Below the pieces are notes generated by a model. The model made no database searches. It was not told the origin of the DNA and was given only the letters and a program-made list of their open reading frames with translations. Source: Nipponacmea schrenckii (lineage: Eukaryota; Mollusca; Gastropoda; Lottiidae). Taken from it: a stretch of DNA of 64,000 nt. The DNA is taken from the NCBI GenBank assembly GCA_030562195.1, contig JAUJPP010000005.1:28321106-28385105 (forward strand), read 5' to 3'. Position numbers and translations under genes: made by a program. This document shows positions 25,184 to 37,524 of the stretch, piece by piece (the stretch's first letter is position 1; each line of letters starts with the position of its first letter).

Positions 25184-28100
25184 ATGTTGCTTAAAATATA
25201 TATTTATTTCATAATTTTATTAGTTTTTATATTATGTTGGATATGCATCAGTTTTTACACTGCTGTACTTTTATCTTTGACATTCCTTTTAGTGTTGGAG
25301 GTCCATGATCGATTCGTTCCGCTCGACGGCGCTCATGCAGCGCATTATGGGAATGACTGTAGCGCTATATTCAATAACACACTGTGGAGACCGAGATTTA
25401 TAAAATCGAAAATGTTCAAGAATTGGAATCCTTTTAGGAAAAAGTCTGAATTGAGTGTTAGAAAAGAAAATTCTCACTGTATAAAACAAGAATCAAAGCC
25501 TTCAAATAAAGAAAACAAACATCAGACCTTGTTCTGTGGTCATTCATCCAAAAAATCTTCAGAAAAACATCATCTTCATGGCACCGGTTCTAGTGCTACA
25601 CCCCGACCGATTACTTTGGCTAGAAGAGGATCTTTGAAAATAACAAGACTTAAGCCAGCTGAAGACAGTTCAACCGAAGAAAGCTTTTTAAACAAATCAA
25701 CTTTTAATAACTCCAGTTTTAAAAGTGAAAGAAGTTCAAATGATGTTTCTATTTTCAATGCTTCTGGGCCGCTGCTTGGATCACCTTTTATTCCTCAAGT
25801 GAAACAAGCATTGGGATTCAACGATACTTTAAGGTACCTGGTAGAAAATTGAGTTTTGTTTTGGAATTGATTTTTGACATTAGTACATAATTTTAACAAT
25901 AGGCCTATTGGTAACATTATCTCTTTACAAATTGTTGTACAGTGTAGGCCTACACATGTAAGAACTGTTAGACTAATATATCATAAAAGCTTACCCACTT
26001 TACATGTTTTCTTTTTTTTTTACCTAAGCCAAATGTGTGTTAAATTTGTTTTCACTAATTTTAACATAGCATACCTACAAATTTTTTTAGTTATTTAATT
26101 TGCTGAACAAATGTGTTGTTTGTTTCAGTCCATTTGGAAGTCCGAGTGCAAGTCGATCCCGCATAAAACGTTCGAATACATTTCATTATGCTCCTACACA
26201 TACAACATCATCAAACCTAGGATCATTACCAGTGGTACGTTTAGGACGAAAAGATAAACATGCTGTTGTTGATGGAAGTGCCTTGAACAGTCCCAATACT
26301 GTTAAAATTGCTCCACCAGATGTCCAACGATTTCCAACATGTAGACTCACGTCAATTAAAGAAAGATCATATTCCATTGGCTCTCATTCTCAAGCACCAG
26401 ATACACAAGCTATAGTCAGTGCTTTAAGGGAAGGAAGGTAAGTTACATGATACCGGGTATTGGGCCTACATCATTGAAGATATTTTTGTAAAGGTAACTT
26501 AGTGCACTTGTCATGATATACCAAGTTAAAATTTTTAGTAAATAATGCTTTTACTTTACAGGAAAAGATCATTTGTACATCAAGAAGAATCTGTGTTTGA
26601 TGATATTGATGTCAATCAAAAATCAAAGAGAAGGTTTGTCACTCATTAAATTGTTTTATTGATTTGTAGATAATAATATCAACTTTTACCAAATAGTTGT
26701 ACCTCCTGGTTCTTTATATTTTCATTTAATTTTCATTGGAGTACATAAAAGTTTAGTCTAATATAAATTGCATGTGTTCTGAAAATGGCTTGATCTTGGT
26801 TTATTGTAGGAGACAAGAGAGTAATCAATCAACAGCATCTTCTGCCTCAATACCACCCATGCCAGACAATTTCCCAGACTTAGCTCAGTCTGGATATACT
26901 CTTACCCCTATAGATAGTGGTGGTGTCAAACGTCCCGCTGCACCTAGTCAAGAACCATTAGATGACCATGAAATATCTCTTGCTAAAAGACCAAAAAAAG
27001 ACAATAAAAATGATCCAATCAAGAGCTCTCTACGGTCCAGTAAAATCTCAATGTTAAAAGAGGTATATTTTTGGCATTTTGTTTGTTATCACCTTTATTC
27101 ATTTCAAAAAATGAAATGAATTTGGTCCTTTCTATACATTCTTCCGCAGTGGAACCATAGTTCAGATATAAACTTAGATTTGTGAAAACTTCACTGATAT
27201 TGTATAAAGTGGATGTTGTATATTACTTTAGCTTTAAATCATTTTACTGCATTCAATGTTTTATTTAAGACAACAAGAAAAGTGCCAACTAGAAGACACA
27301 GTATATGTTATCCAACCAGACAATATGAAAGTAAGATGGAGGAAATGAATGAAATAACTGAAGAAGATGATAATAGAGGAAATACTAGTCCAACATCATC
27401 AGATGTCAGTATGACATCATTACGAAATCAACCCACTATTCTGCTTTCTAGGTATTTCTTAGAAATTACTTTATCCCTTATATGTTTTTCATGTTGGTTT
27501 TTCTGCATTCACATTTGATAATTCATGTCCATTGAATTGGGTATTGGAAGGCTTTATGGTGCAAATATATTTCATCTAAAAGGTCTGGATCTGTAAATAT
27601 GTAGAGCTTGTGACAGCTCATTGACAATTTTGTTATTTTAGTTTAAAAACGAATGAAGAACTAAGAAAAAGTAATGATGAGTTGTTTAGTGGTAGTATTA
27701 ATGATGGGAATGATACTGGTAGTGCTGAAAACAGCATTAATACAAGTGTAAGTAGTACACTAATACACTATACACAGTTGAAGGAGCTAAATATGTAATC
27801 ATGTATTATATGAAGCTTGAACAATATTTATTTTTCAAAGATTTAAAACAAGAAAAATTTCATGATAGATGGAAAACATTGTCACATTTGATTAATTGAG
27901 AATAAAAATTTACATCTATGTGAATTTCCGAGAGGGAAACAGGGGTTGGATATGAAATCATCCAACTGTTTTATACCCAGTAGATAGTCTTTGAAAGATA
28001 AAATAATCATATATTAATTCAGTGTTAGTAGACTATTATTATTATGTAAACATCAACAATATAACATTCTATTATACCAGAAACATAAACAGTCTGTTTA

Positions 28101-31100
28101 TTATTCTATTGAAAACAGTCTTATATTATAATTGTTCATTTTTATATCATTATTGTACAAGATTAAAATATATAAGATTTAATTATTTCACAAACATTAA
28201 TAGTTTATTATTATTCTATCAAAGAACAGTTTTATATTATTATTGCTAAAATATGATATTTATATAACACCTGTTTATTCCAGAAGCATAAACAGTCTAT
28301 CTATTATTATATTAAAAACAGTTTTATAGCAATATTGTATATCTGATGTACATTAATAGTGATAACTTATATAACACCTACACTATATTCTATGTTTACA
28401 TTGTAGACTGTCATTGTAAAGTAATAAGCAAGAGCAACCCATCTCAAAAAAATATATATACATATATATTCTATACACTTGAATACGTAATGGAGAAGAT
28501 AGGTTTCCCTGGTTTTGTTATTTCATTTTGAAATAAACCCCAAAAGCTCAGAGTTGAAGTATACAGATGCAATTTTATAGCATGTAATGTATAGGTTCTT
28601 TTCCCTTACCTTCAGTTGAATTCATCAACAAGTAAAAGGCTGGTATTTGATGGAATTAAAAAGTCGACAAAGAAAAGACTCTCACTTTATCCAAGTTTAA
28701 ATACCAACTTTAAAAAGGTAGATATCAGAAGACTGCCAGTTTTATGATTTATTTTAACTTCAGAATGTAGAATCAGGGTATCGTTCCACAAAAAAATCGT
28801 AAGTGTGGTTTTAATCGTTAGTCATTCGTAAATGTAAAAATTAAGAGTTAGCTGTTCCACAAAAAATCGTAACTAATGTTTACGATTAAATCAGTCGTAA
28901 CTTTACAAGAGGTCAAGGGCTAGAGTTAAGATTATGTTCACTGCGCAGGCGCTTATAGAATTACCTAATTATCGCGTGAGCATAACTTGGCAAAAATCTC
29001 GTCATAATGACGTTACATAGTTACATCTTGTTTGCAAACTAAGTTCTTCTATTTTTTGGTTGTTAGTTTTAAAAAACGAAACGAAACTAGACTAAGCTGA
29101 TTAAGGTTATTCGTGTTGTTTAAGTTTTAAAATATTGGCCATCGCGCATTTCCAATATATGAGTTCGACAGTTCTGTCCTACTGACATACTTTTAACCAT
29201 TGGGCTATTTACAACTTGACCTACCGCCTTTACAGTAACTACGATCGATTTCAGTCATAAGTGTAAAACATAAACTTTAGACAGCTTTGTGTAACGCACG
29301 TAATCTCAAACTTACAACAGTTGAAGTTCATGTCTTAATCGTGTACTTACGATTTTTTGTGGAACTATACCCTGGATTTTACCTTACATTAGTTCTTGAA
29401 AATAAAGCTCCTGTACCTGATGTACTTAAATAATTTACATTGTTTTTTAATCATAGGAATTCAATTTAATTTAGGTACCAGTGTCAAATGTGGTGGCTAG
29501 TGCTGAAGATTATGAGAAGGATCGTGAAGTAGAGCAGAAAAGAGTTACTGAAATGCTAAAAGAAATCACAGAAGAACATGAAAATAAGAACAAAAAGGGT
29601 ACTGGCATTCCTATTTTGATCTCATTATTGCTCCTATTATATACATTTGTTTATATCAATATCTGTACCTACTTGCACTATTTCCACTATTCCAACATCA
29701 ACCGATCGAACGCCTGATAAAACCTCACAGCTAGTTACCTACTATAATTCACTTCCACACAGTTTATTTTCACCATTGTTCCTCTCCCCTTCAGCCTTTA
29801 CTGATTACTCTGAGAAATAAACTGATAGGCTGAATTGAATTATAGTAAGGGGAGGTAACTAGCAGTAAAGTTTTATCTGGTGTTTGATCGGTTAATCTGG
29901 GACTAGTGCAAATAATTAAAGATGCAGGTATGTACATCATAAACAGGGGTTTTACAAGAGAAAACGCTCACTACGTTGTGTTTCAAACCTAATTTCGATT
30001 AAATCAATTTTTTTTCTTCGCGCAGTTCTAAAGCTCAATTTGAAAATAGTATTTCTGTTTGGACTACAAATTTGAAATGAGCTGGAATGGAAAATGAATA
30101 TTTAAAAGTAGATTTGTGCCAGATCGGAAGTAAGCTGTTGCATAATGTGCACTAATTTTGTATCTAGTCTGTATGGCTTTTTTATGGGTCGATTTTCTGA
30201 TACAGTTATAAAACTTAAAGTGTTGAATTTTTGTCACAAAATAGAATTGAACAAAACTTTTCCGAAATGTCAAATTTTCTAACTCAGATGCTAATTATCC
30301 ATTCAATCTGTAAATCACAGAATATAAAATGGTTGACTATACAAATAAAACTACGTCACCGTTTTTCTCTCTATCACTTCTGGTGTGAGAACATGCTGTT
30401 TTAAAAATCTTTCAGGATGACCACACTAACATTGTAAATTAGAAATGTGGACATATGGATATGTATGGACTATAATGCATAATAAGAATCCCTTTAGATG
30501 AAAAAATCCATACCGAGAGTGATGCTTGAGCTGTCATCTCTAGATTTTGCATTTAGTAAAAGTTAAATAAGTTTGCTGAATTAGATATTTTTGGATTTTA
30601 TTTTTGAAATAGCTCTAGCTCACCGTCTATTTATTCCCAATCAATATGGATTTCATAATTGAAATGTACTTGATATTCAACAATATGTGACATGGATGTT
30701 TTTACACAAAATTTGTCTGCTAAAGTGAAAGTAAGAGATTTTAGGGTTAAGATGATTGACAGGTTATTCAACAATAATTAGCAAATTTAGTACAAAAAGG
30801 CCTTAAACATATGGGGGAAAAATGCTGAGGGCCAAACATAGTGCTGTAGGCAACTCTAGTCTGTTTTGCTTTCAGAAGAGAAGTTAAATGCTACCATGAC
30901 ACCAACAACTTCCCCTCCTACCACTAGTTCTGCAAGTACAGTATCTACCATAAGTTTTGGCAGTGCAAAGCTGCCAGAAGCTTCAAAACAACAAGCTGTA
31001 CAAGCCTCTACTGCTGCTACAACTGCTTCAACATCTTTGTCAGCTAACGAAATCAGTAATACATCATCCTTTGGCAAAACTTCCGCAGCAAAAATGCCAA

Positions 31101-33023
31101 GTTCTTCTTTAGGTCTAGCTGGTTTGACTTCAGTACCTAGTCTAGTTACTACAACATCAAATACTACTCCAGCTGCTACTGCTACCCTTTCAAATTATAC
31201 ATTTAAACCTGTGTTCGGAGCTGCACCCACTGTCACTACTGCTACAACATGTGTAGTGTCATCAACCACCCCAACCTCAACACCCACAGGATTCTCAATA
31301 GCTTCAGGAGGACTAAGTGCAAGTTCTTTTAAGCTGGGCTCAGGATGCGAAGTACCGAAAACTTCAAATGTTTTGCCTGGAACTACAACCTCATTATTGA
31401 CAAGTACATCATCACTTAGTGGAGGATTTACTACAACAAGTTCTACAACAGCATTTCCTAGCATGAAACCAACTTCAAATACCATCAACACAAGTAAAAA
31501 TGGCAGTGGATTTACATTTGGACAGACTTGCTCTGTTACAGAACAAGCACCAGCTTGTGCTTTTGGTCAAACCACTCAAGCTGTTACTTCTTCCCAGCAA
31601 TCCTCAGCTGCAAGTGCCATTAATTTTGGACAAAATACACAAGCAACTCAAGGAAATAGTAACACAGGGTCTTCTATTTCACAGTCAAACCTAGGTTTTG
31701 GCCAAAATCAAGCTTCCACAGGTGGTTTTGGTTTTGGTGGAGCTACAGCCTTGTCTGCTCTCTCTGCCCTTTCTGGACTTTCATCAGCCCCCCAAGCAAC
31801 ACCTTCAACTAATCCTCCACCATATTCCCTTAACACAGGAAGACCTCCTTCTGGTATAACAAGTGGCATGCCTAAGCCTGTTTTTAATTTTGGAAACCCT
31901 GCTTTAACACAAACAAGTTCAGCATCATCATCATTTGGATCATCAAGCACAACCAATGCATCTGGAAGTGCTTTTGCTGTTAATAAATCTACTGGAGGGG
32001 CTTTTCAGTTTGGAGCTCCTATGACTCCATCTACACCAGCAGCACCACCATCAAATGATAATGCCACTCATAGTTTTAGTACATCTGCTAATGGTTTTGC
32101 ATTTGGTCAGAATAAACCACCAACTACCACTGTACAAAATACAACTGGTTTCTCATTCAGTGAAGGTCAGTTAACTACTGCTAATAATAGTACCACACCA
32201 TTTGGAACAACTGCATCATCAAAGCCATTTACTTTTGGGTCTGCACAGCCAGCACCAGGTGGTTTCAGCACATCAAATCCACCCCCAGCTTTTGGTTCCA
32301 CAAATGAAATTGCTTCATTTGGAAATAATCAAACTGTACAAGCTAGCCCGTTTGGAAACGGAAGCAATAATACAGCTACAGGGTTTGGAGGTACAGGTGG
32401 CAACACTTTTGGATCAACTCAACAGACAGCATTTGGCAATCCTCAACAAAACAATTCAACATCTGTGTTTGGACAAAGTTCATCTACTACTGCATTTGGA
32501 AATAATACACCTCAATCCACAACTTCTTTTGGTCAGAGTAGATCTATGTTTGGTTCATCAAATCAGAATACTTCAGCATTTGGACAGCCAAGTTCTATAG
32601 TGCAGTCTTGTAATACCACTGTAGTTCCAAGTGCATCTTTTCAATTTGGGCAAACAACTCCAGCTAAACCAAACAACCCTACACCAACATTTGGTCAAGC
32701 TAACACAAGTCAGAACAGTGGCTTCAACTTTGCTGCTCCTGGAAGTAATCCCTCTTTTAACTTTGGTAAGACTTTATTATCATGTTATTTGACAGCTTTA
32801 AGAAAGTAATGGTCAGTTGTACCTTAGCATCAATTATGGAAATGTTGAATATATCTCTTAAATGAAATGTTATTTATCTTTCATTACAGGTGGTTCATCA
32901 ACTCCATGTACTGCCCCAGCTGGAACTTTTGGTACACCTACTACTCCAAATAATCTGTTTACCCCTGGATCTGTTCCTAGAGTTCCTACATCTAGATCTA
33001 GACGTGGGCGATCACGAAGATGA
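25184..33023 (+). CDS. POM121: POM121-like transmembrane FG nucleoporin, ten coding exons, 1,273 codons
   Basis: POM121 anchors the nuclear pore complex in the pore membrane and acts early in pore assembly. Exons: 25184-25833, 26129-26437, 26562-26633, 26810-27062, 27270-27451, 27642-27747, 28616-28717, 29475-29598, 30876-32765, 32890-33023. They sum to 3,822 nt and end at TGA 33,021-33,023; human POM121 is of similar length. Residues about 5-38 are strongly hydrophobic (membrane anchor). Around residue 310-345 an IVSALREGRKR...KSKRRR stretch resembles the conserved POM121 basic, NLS-like region. A charged segment (about 570-600) may be helical. The large exon 9 is Ser/Thr/Gln-rich with many FG, FGQ and FNFG repeats. 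The tail RSRRGRSRR is basic, as in vertebrate POM121 and NUP153. The membrane segment argues against NUP153. A short overlapping upstream ORF starts at 25,164. I see no breaks. Confidence 0.92.
28030..28385 (+). repeat. Degenerate AT-rich tandem repeat in POM121 intron 6
   Basis: Three imperfect units share CATAAACAGTCT, TTATTATTCTAT and AACAGT(C/T)TTATA. Spacing is irregular at about 90-120 bp. No coding capacity. Confidence 0.6.
28774..29374. mobile_element. MITE with CAGGGTAT..ATACCCTG termini in POM121 intron 7
   Basis: Left end CAGGGTATCGTTCCACAAA; the right end read inward is CAGGGTATAGTTCCACAAA. The match continues into ATCGTAAGT, about 29 bp with one mismatch and one indel. A third direct copy of GTTCCACAAAAAATCGTAA lies at about 28,854, a subterminal repeat. 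CAGGG starts are typical of hAT, but I could not see a clean 8-bp target duplication. 601 bp, no ORF. Confidence 0.75.
29670..29915. mobile_element. Palindromic hairpin MITE in POM121 intron 8
   Basis: Arms share AACCGATC(G/A)AAC(G/A)CC, GATAAAAC, CTGCTAGTTACC-type and TATAATTCA blocks in inverted order, centred near 29,800. TTGCACTA flanks extend the match outward. There is almost no unique interior. The superfamily is not determined. Confidence 0.65.
30000..30700. repeat. Dispersed repeat, copy 1 (TATCACTTC..GAACATG..TAATGCATAATAAGAA family)
   Basis: Shares ordered blocks with 35,410-35,690: AACTACGT, CTATCACTTC, GTGTGAGAA, TAATGCATAATAAGAAT, GAAGTGATGCT-type and GCCGTCATCTC-type. The identity is patchy, so it is old. 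No ORF or terminal structure was found. It occupies most of POM121 intron 8. Confidence 0.5.
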
Positions 33024-33840
33024 AAATAAAATATGGACAGTTTTGAAACTTTTCCAATTGCAGTGTCTCTGAATTGGTTTTGTACCTTTTGGGTTTATAA
33101 GTTGATTGTGGTGTAATCTGGATCTTGAATTATAGACTATACTTATCAAGGATCTTCCTTTGAAGGTTGCTATGAGATACATTCAGGCTGATTACTTAAT
33201 GAGATTGGAGTATATACGTTACGTAACCCGCATTGAGTTTATTTTGAGTCAGTATAGTCTTACCTTTGGGATGGTGGGATAATCTTCTCTCATATGTTAT
33301 GCTTGTTACGAGATAAATTCTGGGAAAAGGCCATGATATAATATAGAATGAAAGCCTAACAAGTCGCATTTTATTATATACTTAGTGCTAATTTGCTATT
33401 TATTGTTATAAAGAGCACTCTTAAAAATGAATCATGTATGTGAATATATCACGGTATTGAATTGTGATGTGTGCTATATTGAATTGACACATATCAGGAA
33501 ATGTTTTGGTGTATGATATTTGAAATATCAAACTGAAATCAAATATATTGTAGGCTTGTTTTGAACTCTTGTCCTGTGCTGTAAAGGCTATTGTGTTTGA
33601 TAATATGTCCTGTATATGCTATCATCATTATTCCACTGGAAAGAATGGCATGGACAGTATAGAATAGGTTAATGTAATCCTTTTTTGAATGTATTATATT
33701 TATAAAAAAAAATAAGTAGCCTATCAATATCTTCATGGGATAAATCGAATATTATTGTATGTTATTATCATATTATTGTATATTTGATAATTAATTACAA
33801 GATTTTACAATAAATAACTCACATGAATTGCATTCTTAAT
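33024..33840 (+). other. POM121: Probable POM121 3' UTR
   Basis: Noncoding sequence after the POM121 stop. AATAAA hexamers occur at about 33,026 and 33,812, so the transcript probably ends shortly after one of them. No repeat or coding similarity was recognised here. The extent is a guess from hexamers alone. Confidence 0.4.
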
Positions 33841-34142
33841 CCTTTTCAAATGCACACATGAAATATTTCTGTCCGTAATCAATCATCAACACTGTAGAAG
33901 AATTGTGACAAACTTGGCAAAATTGTTCATCACACATTGGTGTATCAAAAATGAGATAGAAAATATTAAAATAAGCAATGAATTATAGCTTGGCGCTTGA
34001 CAATCAATTAAATCGATTGTGAAGCCTTGATTATGTAAGAATTTCTTTCTGGCACAGTTAAAAAATCTAAAATGTTGAAATTATTTTGTCAAAATAAATT
34101 TAATTTGTACTCTTATTTATTCCTGTAGGGAATTCTTCTTAT

Positions 34143-34746
34143 ATGAAAAAACATAACTCCTTTGAACCACAAATTTTCGGCCCCATGGCCTTTATCAAGT
34201 GGAAATAGAACTACTTGAAACAAAAACAGTCAGAATAAAAGAAAATGTTTCCACATTAAATTAAAGTCTCATCCGTTGCTGCAAAACAAATTTTGTAACG
34301 TCATACAGTCATTTAGTGTTGACGTCATATTAAAGTTTGATTTGGTTTAATTTTCATAGATTATCCTTGGTGTTAATTTATTTTCACATTGCATCCGTTT
34401 GGTGTTCGAGTTTCTTTATCCACTGTTCTTCTATTATTAGTCTATAAAATTTACTTTCGTTTGCTGTTCGAGATAAGACGGATACTGTTAAATCACTCTC
34501 TGTGTGGTGTTTAAAGTGGCGCACTATTGGTTTATCCCTCTGATGTTTGATATCACTTCTATGCTCACTTATCCTTTCCTTCAATGAACGTTCAGTTTCG
34601 CCTACATAAATAGTTTTATTGCACCTTCTACAGCTCAAACAATATATCAGGTTTCTGTCATTGCAACGTGCATTTTCCACAACATCAAAATTCCTATTTT
34701 CGCCTGTGTTTTCGACCCTTTTGCGATTTATAATTTTACAAATTTT
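34143..34746 (-). mobile_element. Penelope-like element fragment, C-terminal GIY-YIG endonuclease and 3' region
   Basis: The minus frame ending at 34,384 encodes a Cys-rich lead-in (CKICKI..NRKRVE, then NLIYCLSCRRC) and a GIY-YIG domain with IYVGETERSLKERISEH. It also has SDIKH and PIVRHFKHH. The Cys pairs just before GIY-YIG are typical of Penelope-like retroelements. The reverse transcriptase is missing on the 5' side. The 3' arm (34,143-34,507) is the inverted match of 35,011-35,382. Confidence 0.85.
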
Positions 34747-35382
34747 ACAAAAGAAATCGAGTGCCTATGGTTTTTACATTTTCGAAGATGCTGCCGGACG
34801 TCAGAGGAATAGTACTCAAACATCAAAACACGCTTTTTAATTCTAGTCGAATGCACGAGATTTTCCAGGAACTGCCAATAGTTGCATATCGCAGAGACAA
34901 GAACCTTTGTGATACACTTGTGCACAGGAAGACCGCGAATATCATTCAGAACGACGAAGAAGAGTGTGCATGTGAAATTTGTAAAATTATAAATCGCAAA
35001 AGGGTCGAAACCACACAGAGAGTGATTTAACAGTATCCGTCTTATCTCGAACAGCAAACGAAAGTAAATTTTATAGACTAATAATAGAAGAACAGTGGAT
35101 AAAGAAACTCGAACACCAAACGGATGCAATGTGAAAATAAATTAACACCAAGGATAATCTATGAAAATTAAACCAAATCAAACTTTAATATGACGTCAAC
35201 ACTAAATGACTCTGTATGACGTTACAAAATTTGTTTTACAGCAACGGATGAGACTTTAATTTAATTTAATGTGGAAACATTTTCTTTTATTCTGACTGTT
35301 TTTGTTTCAAGTAGTTCTATTTCCACTTGATAAAGGCCATGGGGCCGAAAATTTGTGGTTAAAAGGAGTTATGTTTTTTCAT
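34747..35382 (+). mobile_element. Second Penelope-like fragment, head-to-head with the first, with an internal deletion
   Basis: The plus frame from 34,761 encodes FSKMLPDVRGIVLKH and LPIVAYRRDKNLCDTLV, the linker that follows RT in Penelope-like elements, then CACEICKIINRKRVE. Next it jumps into the segment matching the C-terminal end of the other copy, out of frame. About 203 bp present at 34,508-34,710 in the partner, holding the GIY-YIG core, are absent. The 3' end matches the partner's 3' end in inverse. Confidence 0.8.
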
Positions 35383-35399
35383 AAAATAAATTTAAACAA

Positions 35400-35910
35400 T
35401 TTTCAAATTTTTTTAAAATTTCATACTCAGTCGTAAATTATCTGATCGATTTGAAAATTTCAGTATGTAAACTTTTGTAAACAAATAGAACTACGTTATA
35501 TTTTTTGTTTCTATCACTTCCGGTTGTCGTGTGAGAATTTCCGTTTTTTTCAAAATCCTGTCGTTCCGTTGTAAAATAAGAACTGTGGACAAAATACTAT
35601 ATGTATTGACTTTAATGCATAATAAGAATGCCCTTAGAACAAAACACCCGAACTGGAAGTGATGCTCGAGCCGTCATCTCAGTTTATCGGATTTAGCAAA
35701 ATTTTATCCGATTTGTATGATTTTGGTATCTTTTTAAACCTTTATCTAAACCTTTTTGGACACAGAATTTTGATTGCCGAATTAAAACAAAATTTTATGC
35801 CCAAATTCAAAAGTCTTAATAGAGTGACCTTGACCTTCAATGACCTTTAAATTTTCAATGTCCTTGACATCAGCTATATAGATACTTTTTTATCAAATTT
35901 TGTTTATGCA
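35400..35910. repeat. Dispersed repeat, copy 2 (CTATCACTTCCGG..TGACCTTGACCTTCAATGACC)
   Basis: Related to 30,000-30,600 and, through ACTTCCGGTT and TGACCTTGACCTT(A/C)AATGACCTT, to 57,860-58,690. The Penelope-like pair has inserted near the start of this repeat. No coding content. Confidence 0.5.
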
Positions 35911-36068
35911 TATCATTTTATATATTAACTTATAGATGTAAATGTTCACATTATCTAAAATCATCTGTTTTCAATTATGCATATGTGGTAGTGTGTATTT
36001 ATCTACTGTAATTTTTTAAGGTGCAGAAGAGTAGGACGTAAAACTCCATTCATTTCATTTCATTTCTA

Positions 36069-36806
36069 CTGTAATTTTTATTAAGTTTCTTTCATACAGT
36101 TGCTTTAATGATCTTTTATTTCATATAGTCACTTTAATTTAAATTACAGGTGAAGTAATCATCAGGTGATTAGCAGTTCACGTGTATTATATAAATCTAT
36201 TCACTTGTCTTTCTGTCTTCAGTTCTTTTCAAATCATTTGTTTAACAAGATTCGTTTGTTTTGGTTGTTTCTCCACTAATGTTTTATTGACTTGACAGTA
36301 ATTTCTCAATTGGTAATTTTCATTTAAACTGCTTTATTTTATAACTATTCTACTTATTCTATAACTATTCTACTAAGTGTAAAAACATTCATCTTTACCT
36401 TTAACCTTTTTAAGTTTCTATTAAGGTAACCATCTTTGTTTTTTCTTATAGTTAAGCTGTAATTAGATATTTGCTTTTTCAACCTTATTATTGATGCTCT
36501 TATTTTATATGGTAAGATCTATACTATACTATATATTTTATTCTATATCTTTTACATAATTATATACTTTTCATATGTATTGTTCATTGAGATATCTTCA
36601 TTATTATTGTATAACTATATAGTTTTAATATTATAAGTTTTCATTATTAGGTTTATTTTGTATATATATGTATATTATTGTAAATATTTGTGTATTTCAG
36701 AGTTTTATTTTTCTTTAATAATAAAGTTTTGTGGATTTTGTTTCAACATTGACTTTCAACCAGTTAGAGCAACCCGAACCCACGGTTTTATGGGAAGCCC
36801 TGCTAC
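36069..36806 (+). repeat. Candidate 5' LTR of the Ty3/Gypsy element
   Basis: TATATAAAT at about 36,190 lies some 35 bp before a TTCAGTTC initiator-like site. AATAAA occurs at about 36,719. A terminal ACA is followed two bases later by TGGCACCTCCGACGGGACGG, a possible tRNA primer-binding site (tRNA-Trp-like, from memory). The 3' LTR is not in the window, so the boundaries cannot be confirmed by comparison. Confidence 0.4.
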
Positions 36807-37524
36807 AATTGGCACCTCCGACGGGACGGATTTTGATGGTTAACTGGTGGAAGATACGATGGATTTGAAACTGTGACATTTTAGAAAGCTGTGAATCTTG
36901 GTACCAAGTATTAATTTTGATTCTTTCGTTTTTTTGTGATAACTGAATATTGGTTTCCCTTTGTATTTATTTTTGTGTTTCATGATTTTCTATGTTGAGT
37001 GTGTGAATGTGTGTGACCCGGGTTTTTCTTGTCTTGTCCTTTGTCTTGTCCTGTATCTTGTTTTGTTCTTTGTGTTTCATTTTTTTCCTTTATAATATTT
37101 GATATTTGTATAGACTTAATTTTTGTGATCCTTTGATTTTCTTTTGAGATATTTTGAAATCATTTTTTTTTGTTGACTTGATTTTCATACATATATATTA
37201 TTTTTTGAATTATTAATTTGTTAGAATATGTGTATTACTTTAAGTGCAATTTAATGGATAAGGCGTTTGACGGACAAATCTTTTTCCATTATATTATTAT
37301 TTTCTTTTCAGCACTAATACTGAATCATTACTTACATAGATCACTTGCATGCACACTGCCTTAATCTGTATTATTCTCTTGTTTCTCATACCCTCCTCTT
37401 ACCTATCTTATCTAATGACATTATTCCTTTAATGTTTTCAGTACGTTGGCGAATTGATCTGATTTCCAAGAACATTATTTACTAGTTTGTAATTTTATTT
37501 GTATTTTTGATATTTGCGCTTATC

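Noticed and set aside
31500..32600. Leu/His/Gln-rich ORFs overlapping the POM121 FG exon, and minus-strand ORFs there
   Set aside because: They are alternate-frame shadows of the FG repeats. The main frame joins neighbouring exons in phase.
36750..36830. Possible tRNA-like sequence near the Gypsy leader
   Set aside because: It does not fold into a cloverleaf by eye; better explained as LTR end plus primer-binding site.
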